A stretch of DNA of 64,000 nt from positions 2,790,001 to 2,854,000 of the forward strand of contig NZ_CP195105.1 in assembly GCF_051175565.1 (NCBI RefSeq). Direction: 5' to 3'. A program made the translations under genes and the position numbers. Positions 8,774 to 16,439 of the stretch are shown here, piece by piece. The notes beneath the pieces were generated by a model. The model did not search any database and was not told the DNA's origin. It saw nothing but the letters and a program-made list of their open reading frames with translations. Every line of letters starts with the position of its first letter. The stretch's first letter is position 1. Source of the stretch: Daejeonia sp002484105 (lineage in GTDB: Bacteria; Bacteroidota; Bacteroidia; Flavobacteriales; Weeksellaceae).

Positions 8774-10174
8774 ATGAAAACCGGATTCTTCATCTTCTGG
8801 TGTACCATTTTATGTTGCATCAGCAAGGAAAGTACTGCCCAGATCCGCATCATTAACAAAGAATTTTCCATGGGAACCACCGGAAGAATCGGCGTGGGAT
8901 ATTCGCCAAATTCCGACGGTAATACCGGGTATCAGCTTAATCTGAACCATCAGGGATCCCTGAGTGGCAGGCTGGACCAGAATGACTATGTGGATTTTCT
9001 GCCAGCATTTCATTTTACTCCGGTAAAAGGAAAAGACAGTACGCAGATTGATTTTCAGGCAAGATTAAGTTTCTATTCCGGAGGCACTTTTCTTGGAAAC
9101 GTCGATACGGAATCCAACCGCGGAATGGTGGTTGCCCTGCCCGAAGCATTTGTAGAAGCCCGCCATATTATGGGAAGCCAGTGGGACATCTGGGCCGGTG
9201 CCCGCTGGTTGCGATACGATGACATCCATATTGATGATTATTTCTATTTTGATGATCATTCGGCGACCGGATGGGGCGTGAAATACAAAAACACAAGATT
9301 TTCCATGTTTTTCCCCGCTGCAATTGATACTGCATCGGCCAACAGTACTCCTTATTCGTACACCAACATCATCAGCGGCATGAAAGAACTGATCTACCGC
9401 CAGCGCGAGGTTTTGGTTGTGGAACATCATCTTTATTCAAAAAACAGAAAACATGATATGAAACTTCTTGCAGAATTCCATTATATCAACCAATCCGGGG
9501 AACATTCCCTTGAAAAATATCCTTCGGACAGAGGTTTTGTTGCAGGGGTCAAACTCAGCTCGCAAATCAGCAGCAACATCCCAGGTTCCTTCAATCAGCT
9601 TTCGCTACGAGTGGGAACAGGAATTGCCAATGGCGGGGAAAACGGAAATACACAGACATGGCGGACTTTTGGTGCACCCGACGAAAAATCACTTACTTAC
9701 AAAAATGCCTACTCCATCACTGCTGTTGAACATTTTTTGTACAACCTCAGCAAAAAGTGGTCGGTGAACGGCTATGCAGTATTCACCCAAAGTAAAGGTG
9801 GAAGCAGCTCCCGGAACACAGCCAGTGATTATTACGGAAGAGCAATCACCAATTTCAAAAAGGAATTCAATACCGGATTCCGGGCAACTTATTATCTGAC
9901 AGACTGGCTTCACCTGCTTGCTGAGCTTCACTATGCCACACGAAAAGACGGCACACAGCCTCCCGCCTCAATGGTAAAAGTGGCCCTCGCACCAAGTGTT
10001 TCCCCAACAGGTGAACGGAGTGTATGGGCAAGACCACATATCCGTCTGATTGCAGAAATAGCACGTTACAACGATCAGGCAATGAACAGCCTGTACTCAC
10101 CTTTTCTGGAGCATTCCGGCGCCAGGCGTTATGGCGTATATCTGGGGGCCAGAGCAGAATGGTGGATTTTTTAA
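8774..10174 (+). CDS. LamB-type carbohydrate porin (outer membrane)
   Basis: A 466-residue protein with an N-terminal signal peptide ending near STAQ (residue 23). The rest is an alternating beta-strand pattern with many aromatic girdle residues and a C-terminal Phe (AEWWIF), as expected of an outer-membrane barrel. The segment DIWAGARWLRYDDIHIDDYF (about 137-156) matches the maltoporin pattern VWAGKR...DVHMxDFYY, which points to the LamB superfamily. Such trimeric porins pass sugars by diffusion along a greasy slide. Lying inside the LacI-kinase-permease-epimerase operon, it supplies the outer-membrane step. It is notable that a porin, not a SusC/SusD pair, serves this operon. Confidence 0.82.
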   Translation: MKTGFFIFWCTILCCISKESTAQIRIINKEFSMGTTGRIGVGYSPNSDGNTGYQLNLNHQGSLSGRLDQNDYVDFLPAFHFTPVKGKDSTQIDFQARLSFYSGGTFLGNVDTESNRGMVVALPEAFVEARHIMGSQWDIWAGARWLRYDDIHIDDYFYFDDHSATGWGVKYKNTRFSMFFPAAIDTASANSTPYSYTNIISGMKELIYRQREVLVVEHHLYSKNRKHDMKLLAEFHYINQSGEHSLEKYPSDRGFVAGVKLSSQISSNIPGSFNQLSLRVGTGIANGGENGNTQTWRTFGAPDEKSLTYKNAYSITAVEHFLYNLSKKWSVNGYAVFTQSKGGSSSRNTASDYYGRAITNFKKEFNTGFRATYYLTDWLHLLAELHYATRKDGTQPPASMVKVALAPSVSPTGERSVWARPHIRLIAEIARYNDQAMNSLYSPFLEHSGARRYGVYLGARAEWWIF

Positions 10175-10193
10175 CTTCAATAAATATAGTGAT

Positions 10194-11045
10194 ATGAATG
10201 TAAAACTCGGCGCTTCACTCCTGTCCTGGATATTGCCACAATGGAATGCAGAAGCAGGAAAATATGCCATCGAAAAAACCGCTGCAGCAGGATTTGACCT
10301 GATTGAGATTCTACTGCCAGTATCCATGGAAATCAACACCAAAGAAGTGCGCTACCAACTGAAAGAAAACCATCTTGGTGTAGCATGTTCGCTGAACTTG
10401 CCTGCTGATGCCCACATCGCCTTCCATCCGGAAAATGCAGAAAAACTGATCAAAAAAGCAATACGGAAAACCGAAGAAACCGGTGCCGATTTTCTGGGCG
10501 GTGTCCTGCACGGAGGAATAGGTGTGTTTTCGGGAAATCCTTTAACGGAAACCGAAAAGGCAACCATCATTCAGGTATGGAGCAGCGTTGCTGATGAAGC
10601 TCTGTCACGCGGCATCAGCATTGGTATAGAACCCATAAACCGCTATGAAAGCTATGTTTGCAATACCGCCCAGAATGTACTTGAACTGATTGAGAAAACG
10701 GGAAAAGCCAATTTGTTTCTTCATCTGGATACGTTCCACATGAATATTGAAGAAGTCAACTTCCATGATCCCATTGTTCGTGCAGGCAAAAAACTCAGAC
10801 ATCTTCATATTACGGAATCCAACAGAGGAATGCCGGGAGAAGGGACTGTCAACTGGGAAGAACTTTTCCTTGCCCTTAAGGAAATCAATTTTGAGGGAAA
10901 CCTCGTACTTGAAAATTTTTCTTCTTCTGTCCCGGGCATGCAGTCTGCCGTGTCATTATGGCAGAAATCGCCTCATAACGCCGAAGAGCTGGCGCTTGGA
11001 AGCCTGAAATTTCTTCAGAAGTCTTTAAGACAATACTCAAAGTAA
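10194..11045 (+). CDS. Ketohexose 3-epimerase (D-tagatose/D-psicose 3-epimerase family)
   Basis: A 283-residue TIM-barrel protein of the xylose-isomerase-like superfamily. I chose the ATG at 10194 over an upstream in-frame ATG at 10131, which lies inside the porin gene. This gives a 19-base gap after the porin and a family-like N-terminus MNVKLGASLLSW. The metal-binding set of D-tagatose/D-allulose 3-epimerases is visible in order: Glu in IGIEPINRYE, Asp in LHLDTFHMNIEE, His in LRHLHITESNRG and Glu in LVLENFS. The H-x2-E-x2-R-G pattern binds the ketose. These enzymes interconvert D-fructose with D-allulose and D-tagatose with D-sorbose. Together with fructokinase this would route a rare ketose into fructose 6-phosphate. 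A hydroxypyruvate-isomerase-like role is less likely. Confidence 0.87.
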   Translation: MNVKLGASLLSWILPQWNAEAGKYAIEKTAAAGFDLIEILLPVSMEINTKEVRYQLKENHLGVACSLNLPADAHIAFHPENAEKLIKKAIRKTEETGADFLGGVLHGGIGVFSGNPLTETEKATIIQVWSSVADEALSRGISIGIEPINRYESYVCNTAQNVLELIEKTGKANLFLHLDTFHMNIEEVNFHDPIVRAGKKLRHLHITESNRGMPGEGTVNWEELFLALKEINFEGNLVLENFSSSVPGMQSAVSLWQKSPHNAEELALGSLKFLQKSLRQYSK

Positions 11046-11199
11046 TTATTTAACATAATAAACTTTGGTCTGATATTTGTCTTGAAACAACCATTCAATG
11101 GAATTGATTTTATTATTTTTAAAACTGTTTAAAGTAATAAAATAAGACATTGAGCGTTTATCTCTCATAGATAAATTTAATTTCATTATTTGTGTTTTG

Positions 11200-11232
11200 C
11201 CTTGTCTCCTTATCTGGAGACAAGGTTTTTTT
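11200..11232 (+). terminator. Strong intrinsic terminator ending the sugar operon
   Basis: A perfect 10-bp stem CCTTGTCTCC (11200-11209) pairs with GGAGACAAGG (11216-11225), with a 6-base loop, followed by seven T. It lies 155 bases after the epimerase stop, with no gene between. Confidence 0.93.
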
Positions 11233-11251
11233 ATGCCTTCAATGGAAATTT

Positions 11252-13396
11252 TTAACGATTTTTCACAAGAATCCAACCGGATTTTTCGTAACCATTGCCC
11301 AAAGAAAGATGATACCAGTAAGTTCCGCTACTGACTGTTCTCCCGGCAGCAGTACCATCCCATTCCGGAGCATTGTTTTTCATGGAAGAGAATACCTGTG
11401 TGCCGAAACGGTCATAGATATTCAGAACCGCATCCGGAAAATGGCTGATGTTTCCAATACGGAATGTATCATTTTTTCCATCTCCGTCCGGCGTGATGAC
11501 ATTCGGAACGAAAATAACGGCAGCATCTTCTGTAGCAGTACAAGAGCTGGTTTGTGACTTTACATACACCGGATACACTCCCGCTTTCAGGCCGTCAAAA
11601 CGGTTTTCTGACTGCCATTTTTCGTTGTCCAGCGAATAGAAATAGGGAGGATTGCCACCTATGGCTTCCACTTCTATAAAATCTTCTCCTGTAGAAATCT
11701 TCGTAATTTGAGGTGTTTCCCCCGCTGTCACCGTAGCAGACAGCTCTGCACTGCAACCATTGTTTCCGGTAAGAATTACAGTATAAATTCCGGTTTCGCC
11801 TACTTCAAGTTGCGGAGAAAAAACTGGTGGACTGGTTTTCCATTCATAAGAATATATATCTGGAGAATAAGCATTTAGTTTGAGGGTCTGCCCATCGCAG
11901 ATACTGGTATCCTTTAAATTTTCAGAGAATGGTTTCGGCTTTATAGTGACTTTTATTTCGCTTCTTTCACTTTCGCAGGAATCCGGTTTCTGAGATACCC
12001 AATACGAAAAAATACCTGAAACATCCGTTTTGGGCACAGGTGCAAACGATGTTCCATCTCCCATTTCCGGAGCGGAATACCATGTTAAATTTTCCCCGCC
12101 GGCGGACAAAGATACAGCCTTCTCATCCTGACAATAAGAAATATCATTAACGGTCGGCTTGACAGGTAAATCTTCTATCACCACTGTAAATTTTGAACGT
12201 TTTTTACTCTCACAGCCATGCGTTTTTTGAGTGATCCAATAAACTGTTTCTCCAAGTTCGGAAGTATCAGGGACAGGTGCAGAAGTAAGTGCAGAGCCTC
12301 CTGTTTCATCCGTATACCAGACTATATTTTCCCCTTCTGCCTCCACAGATTCCGCAATGCTTCCCACACAGAGAATACTCTTCTGGTCACCTGGGGCATC
12401 GGGATATCCCCATACTTTTACCGTCTGCGGTTCCGAAGCCACACGACAACTGGTCGAATTGATGTTGGTACTTTCTGCCACGAAAAACCGGTACTGATCA
12501 CCATTATTATAAGATCGGGCAGCAATGTTCAGAACAGAATTTTTGGTTTCAGATGTTAGATCCTCCCAGGTTTTGCCGCTATCCGTACTTTTCTGCCAGA
12601 TATATCTAATATCTTTGAATGATGTTGTATCTACAATTGCAGTCAGACGAAGATCCGCAGAATTTTCACAAACGCCATTACCAAAAATGTCAAGACTGGC
12701 ATCCACAGAACTGGCAGGTCCGCAGACACTGAATGTGATATCATCAATAGCGAGATCATTTCCGTCGCCTCCCGGAGCATTGTTTATCAGCACTACCTGT
12801 ATATCTCCGGAAGCAATATCGGAACGGAAATCAATCGAATAATTATGCCATGCAGCATCTTCTGGAATATCTCCGGAAGAGACAATTCCTAAATCATTTC
12901 CTTTTGTATCCTGAATTTTCAGTGTAATATCAGGTTTTTCCAGATTACTCCCCGGTTTACAAATATTAAGCACCCAGGCGGAAAACCGGTACACCTGATT
13001 CGGACAAAGACCTTTAACCTGACGCCTGTAAAATTCGCCCGGGGAATGACTGGCATTCACCACCAGCATATTGCCATAATTTCCGGCCGTATCGACGGTA
13101 TGATCCAATGACGTAATCCAACTGAATCCAGAAGATCCCGGATTTGTAGAATTTGAAATGGTATAGAAACCATCATTTGGAGGAAAAGTGTGCGTATAAT
13201 TATAGGTGGTAGAAGCATTTGAACTGTCCATCGGACCTGCCAAAGTAAGATAGGAATTGGGTGTACTTCCAAAATTTTCTGTGAAAACAGGATCTCCGAA
13301 GGAGCCACCGCACGAAACAGCAGTCGACTGCCCGTTCACCGAAATCAAAAACATCAAGCAGATAGCCACAGCTATTGTTGTCAGGATATGTTTCAA
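11252..13396 (-). CDS. Secreted multidomain protein with type B T9SS sorting domain
   Basis: A 714-residue exported protein. The start is a TTG at 13396, giving a signal peptide that ends near SVNGQS; no ATG is available before it. A jelly-roll-like N-terminal domain (TENFGS to LAIDDITF, about 35-225) is followed by Ig-like repeats. Two adjacent repeats are clearly alike: about 340-410 with ENIVWYTDE and about 420-490 with ENLTWYSAP, each ending in a CES motif. The last about 90 residues hold FVPNVITPDGDGKNDTF, NIYDRFG and SGTYWYHL. This is the gliding-motility-associated CHU_C tail that directs type IX secretion and cell-surface attachment (type B). It is probably a surface adhesin. It is preceded by an exported EEP-family gene 23 bases upstream on the same strand, so the two are likely co-transcribed. 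Confidence 0.9.
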   Translation of the reverse strand: MKHILTTIAVAICLMFLISVNGQSTAVSCGGSFGDPVFTENFGSTPNSYLTLAGPMDSSNASTTYNYTHTFPPNDGFYTISNSTNPGSSGFSWITSLDHTVDTAGNYGNMLVVNASHSPGEFYRRQVKGLCPNQVYRFSAWVLNICKPGSNLEKPDITLKIQDTKGNDLGIVSSGDIPEDAAWHNYSIDFRSDIASGDIQVVLINNAPGGDGNDLAIDDITFSVCGPASSVDASLDIFGNGVCENSADLRLTAIVDTTSFKDIRYIWQKSTDSGKTWEDLTSETKNSVLNIAARSYNNGDQYRFFVAESTNINSTSCRVASEPQTVKVWGYPDAPGDQKSILCVGSIAESVEAEGENIVWYTDETGGSALTSAPVPDTSELGETVYWITQKTHGCESKKRSKFTVVIEDLPVKPTVNDISYCQDEKAVSLSAGGENLTWYSAPEMGDGTSFAPVPKTDVSGIFSYWVSQKPDSCESERSEIKVTIKPKPFSENLKDTSICDGQTLKLNAYSPDIYSYEWKTSPPVFSPQLEVGETGIYTVILTGNNGCSAELSATVTAGETPQITKISTGEDFIEVEAIGGNPPYFYSLDNEKWQSENRFDGLKAGVYPVYVKSQTSSCTATEDAAVIFVPNVITPDGDGKNDTFRIGNISHFPDAVLNIYDRFGTQVFSSMKNNAPEWDGTAAGRTVSSGTYWYHLSLGNGYEKSGWILVKNR

Positions 13397-13419
13397 AGAA
13401 AAAAACGCTAAGGTGAAAA

Positions 13420-14253
13420 CTATTTGCTGAATTTCAGTTCTGCCAAAACCGGAAAATGATCGGAAAAATACAGCAGATTTTCTCTTCTGTCATTGATGGT
13501 ACGGCTGGACAAAGCTTTAAAACCCTTTACAAAAATATAATCTATCCTGTCGGTTGCAGGTTTGCTGACATCAAAATTCTGAAACGTACCTTGAGGCCCG
13601 TAATGTGGTTTTTCAGAATGATAAAAAGTATCCGACATCGATTGCGAAATAATCCTGATCGGTTCCGAACGGTCGGTGAGATTGAAATCTCCCGTCAGCA
13701 CTACGGGAACATTCTGCGTATTGAATTCTTTGATTTTCTGCAGAATAAGTTTGGAAGAATTGACGCGTGCAACATTTCCCACATGATCAAAATGCAGATT
13801 GAACGCCCAAAACATTTTACCTTCTTTTCGGGTTTTGAAAAGAGCATACGTACAAATTCTGTTCAGGGCGGCATCCCAGCCTCTGGAAGGTTTTTCCGGA
13901 GTTTCGCTCAGCCAGAAGGTTCCCGATTTCAGGACTTCAAGTTTAGTTTTATCATAAAAAATTGCGGCAAATTCTCCTCTATCCTTTCCGTCGTCTCTTC
14001 CCACTCCGATATGTGCATAGCCGGAAAGTCCGTTCTGAAGATCATCCATCTGAACGGGAAGTGCTTCCTGCACACCCAGAACATCGGGATGATAATAGGA
14101 GATTAAAGCAAGGGCATCCTGTTTTCGGAGATCCCAGGCGTTTTCTTTGTCAGAATCTGTAGAAAGACGGATATTGAATGTCATGACATCAATTTTCTGG
14201 GCAAAAGCCAGCAACACTGCAAAAAGCAAGAGAAAGGAAGAACGTGATTTCAT
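13420..14253 (-). CDS. Exported endonuclease/exonuclease/phosphatase (EEP) family protein
   Basis: A 277-residue protein with a signal peptide (about 1-18, ending FAQ). It has the EEP superfamily motifs in order: MTFNIRLSTDSD (metal/phosphate site), GVQEALP (metal-binding Glu), NLHFDHVG (catalytic His region), LTGDFNLT (Asp/Asn pair) and FSDHFPV (SDH, general base His). Members hydrolyse phosphodiester bonds in nucleic acids, sphingomyelin or inositol phosphates. Export to the periplasm or surface suggests nutrient or phosphate scavenging here. It lies 23 bases upstream of the type B T9SS cargo gene. The substrate is not predictable. Confidence 0.88.
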   Translation of the reverse strand: MKSRSSFLLLFAVLLAFAQKIDVMTFNIRLSTDSDKENAWDLRKQDALALISYYHPDVLGVQEALPVQMDDLQNGLSGYAHIGVGRDDGKDRGEFAAIFYDKTKLEVLKSGTFWLSETPEKPSRGWDAALNRICTYALFKTRKEGKMFWAFNLHFDHVGNVARVNSSKLILQKIKEFNTQNVPVVLTGDFNLTDRSEPIRIISQSMSDTFYHSEKPHYGPQGTFQNFDVSKPATDRIDYIFVKGFKALSSRTINDRRENLLYFSDHFPVLAELKFSK

Positions 14254-14280
14254 AAATAAGGATTTGATTCCTTAAAATTA

Positions 14281-14308
14281 AAAAACTTCTCCTTAAAAAG
14301 AGAAGTTT
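14281..14308 (-). terminator. Intrinsic terminator downstream of the SDR gene
   Basis: A 9-bp perfect stem AAACTTCTC (14283-14291) pairs with GAGAAGTTT (14300-14308), with an 8-base loop. On the minus strand it runs into T residues (A run at 14280-14285), so it serves the gene at 14491-15405. Confidence 0.7.
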
Positions 14309-14490
14309 CCGGAAAAAATCCGTGGTTAAGGGGAAAAATCATCCGGGAAAGAGTTTCCGGAAAGAATTTTTCTTGAATCTCCATGGTTATTAGTTATGGC
14401 AAACATAATACTTTTTTCAGAAGGATCATTCAGGAAATACACTTGTGGCACTATCACTGAAAAATTCTTTACGCAACAGGAAAATACCGG

Positions 14491-15405
14491 TTAGCCATTC
14501 TTTTTGGCTTTTATCATAGCTTCCAGCATGTCCCACATTTCCTGGGGAATATCTTCCAGCATATTGAATTCGCCTGCACCCTGCAGCCATTCGCCGCCAT
14601 CTATTGTCACTACCTCCCCATTGATATAGGAAGAAAAATCAGATACCAGATAAGCTGCAAGATTGGCCAGTTCCTGATGTTCGCCTACCCTTCGGAGCGG
14701 CACTTTTTTTGTCATGTCAAATTTTTCCTTCAGGTTGCCTGGCAGCAACCTGTCCCAGGCGCCTTTGGTAGGAAATGGTCCCGGTGCTATAGCATTGAAA
14801 CGGATATTGTATTTGCCCCATTCTACCGCCAGAGACCGCGTCATAGCAAGCACGCCCGCCTTTGCGCATGCCGATGGCACTACATAGGCAGAACCCGTCC
14901 ATGAATAGGTGGTGACGATATTGAGAACCGTACCGGGTGTTTTGTCTTCGATCCAGTATTTCCCTACGGAAAGTGTGCAGTTTTTGGTCCCTTTCAGGAC
15001 AATATCCAGGATACTGTCGAAAGCAGAATGGGTAAGTCTCTCTGTCGGTGAGATAAAATTCCCTGCGGCATTGTTGACGAGCGCATCAATTTTTCCCCAT
15101 TCTTTCAGGACGGTAAATTTCATATTTTCCACTTCGTCCCAGTTGCGGACGTCGCAGGGGATGCAGAGAATTTTGTTTTTTCCGGTGCCAGGAGTTTGCG
15201 CATCGGTTCCGTAAAGTTCAGTAATTAGTTCGTCGGATGTTTTCAGCAGTTTGTCGAGATTTCTTGATGTGATGGCAACTCTGGCGCCCAGCTGCAGAAA
15301 ATACTTGCTCATGGCACGGCCAAGGCCGCTACCACCGCCGGTTACAATAATAACTTTATCTTCGAGTGCTCCTTCACGAAGCATGGGTTGAATATAGGGT
15401 TTCAT
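14491..15405 (-). CDS. Short-chain dehydrogenase, 2,4-dienoyl-CoA reductase-like
   Basis: A 304-residue Rossmann protein. The NADP(H) site TGGGSGLGRAM (about 22-32), NNAAGNF (about 111-117) and the C-terminal IDGGEW are visible. The usual YxxxK is replaced by SACAK in VVPSACAKAG. The stretches AVEWGKYNIRFN, PGPFPTKGAWDRL and QELANLAAYLVSDF closely follow eukaryotic-type 2,4-dienoyl-CoA reductase (DECR), which also lacks the canonical Tyr at this place. DECR reduces 2,4-dienoyl-CoA to a 3-enoyl-CoA during beta-oxidation of polyunsaturated fatty acids. It is monocistronic, with a terminator downstream. The family is firm and the substrate class likely. Confidence 0.86.
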   Translation of the reverse strand: MKPYIQPMLREGALEDKVIIVTGGGSGLGRAMSKYFLQLGARVAITSRNLDKLLKTSDELITELYGTDAQTPGTGKNKILCIPCDVRNWDEVENMKFTVLKEWGKIDALVNNAAGNFISPTERLTHSAFDSILDIVLKGTKNCTLSVGKYWIEDKTPGTVLNIVTTYSWTGSAYVVPSACAKAGVLAMTRSLAVEWGKYNIRFNAIAPGPFPTKGAWDRLLPGNLKEKFDMTKKVPLRRVGEHQELANLAAYLVSDFSSYINGEVVTIDGGEWLQGAGEFNMLEDIPQEMWDMLEAMIKAKKNG

Positions 15406-15667
15406 AAAACGGGTTTTCTGTAAAATTAGTCATTAAAAAGATACAGAAAAATCCCGGAATAGAAATTTGAATGGTATGAATAGCATCCAACGGCAAAATT
15501 CTAAGATCATCATTTTTTGAATATTACAAATGAAGAGAATATAAAGAACAAAATACGTCTCAAAAAAACAACCCGATATAATTGACAGGCGGGTCTGCGA
15601 ACAAAGAATAAGTGAAAAAAGCAGGCGAACACAGGATATTAAAAGCTATATTCTTAAAAGTTTAACT
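15406..15667. other. Intergenic region without recognised features
   Basis: These 262 bases are divergent promoter space between the SDR gene (minus) and the small secreted protein gene (plus). The region is AT-rich towards 15660. No repeat, RNA or coding signal was recognised. Confidence 0.4.
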
Positions 15668-16366
15668 ATGATTGACAAAATCACTTTAATTTTTATATTA
15701 TATAAAAAAATAATCTATTTTTGTGACATATTTTTACGGCTTAGCTATAGTGTATTGAGACAAAAAATCTATTTTCCAAAGGCAATTATTTATCTTAAGT
15801 TCTGGCTTGTCATCATCCTGATGGTCAGCGGATTTGTCAGCGGGCAAATGTATGTACAGAAGGGAGCTTCTGTTTATCTGAAAGGGAATGCTGTGATCAC
15901 CGTCTCAGATACAGCCAAAGCCTCAAAAGAGAAATCAAAAACATCCATCACCCAGAGCACCCGTACTGCTCGTTTGAAATATATTTCGGATACAGAAATT
16001 GATTATTATCCTGAAACCGTTTCCCGGACAGACAACCATTCCCGGAAAGCGAAACCAAAAATTTCCTTAGAACCGGAAAAGGTAAAAAAAACGGCTGTGC
16101 CGCCTCCACAAAAGAAGGAAGCCGACCCCAACTACACACAAAATACAGACAGCCAGAAAAGTGCAAGTGCGGGAAACTCCTGCCGGTTTGCTGTTGGCTT
16201 GCAGGATCATCACCAAAAAAATAGTGCAGAAACACCTCAAGTTCTGCAAAAAATATTCTTTATACTTCCGGAAACTTCCATTTTTGCATACGGGACACTC
16301 CCTGCGCAGTATGTCTCCGGCAGATCTTTGTTTATCAGGCCTCCGCCTGCTGTTTTTAGTATCTGA
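15668..16366 (+). CDS. Small Lys/Pro-rich exported protein of unknown function
   Basis: An open frame of 232 residues from ATG 15668. A TAnnTTTG match (TATTTTTG, 15716-15723) lies inside its first 20 codons. A TTG at 15755 would give a better signal peptide (hydrophobic core WLVIILMVSGFVSG), so the mature start may be there. The exported part begins QMYVQKGASVYLKGNAV, then is Lys/Ser/Thr/Pro-rich and low in complexity, with a single Cys near NSCRFAVGL. It ends in a basic RSLFIRPPPAVF tail. I do not recognise a domain. It is the first gene of a co-directional set of three exported proteins. Such short proteins often precede surface-protein genes in flavobacteria, but no function can be given. 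Confidence 0.6.
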   Translation: MIDKITLIFILYKKIIYFCDIFLRLSYSVLRQKIYFPKAIIYLKFWLVIILMVSGFVSGQMYVQKGASVYLKGNAVITVSDTAKASKEKSKTSITQSTRTARLKYISDTEIDYYPETVSRTDNHSRKAKPKISLEPEKVKKTAVPPPQKKEADPNYTQNTDSQKSASAGNSCRFAVGLQDHHQKNSAETPQVLQKIFFILPETSIFAYGTLPAQYVSGRSLFIRPPPAVFSI

Positions 16367-16439
16367 CAATGGTTATTTTAACCTGTTTCAAGAATAAAGA
16401 CCAGAAGCAGGCACCTTTGATATCTAAAAACAAAACAAC

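Noticed and set aside
10131..10193. Earlier start of the epimerase inside the porin gene
   Set aside because: The 21 extra residues lie in the porin coding region and precede the barrel start expected for the family.
11046..11276. 76-codon minus-strand frame between the epimerase and the T9SS cargo gene
   Set aside because: It covers the strong terminator stem and AT-rich spacer; Lys/Ile-rich composition only.
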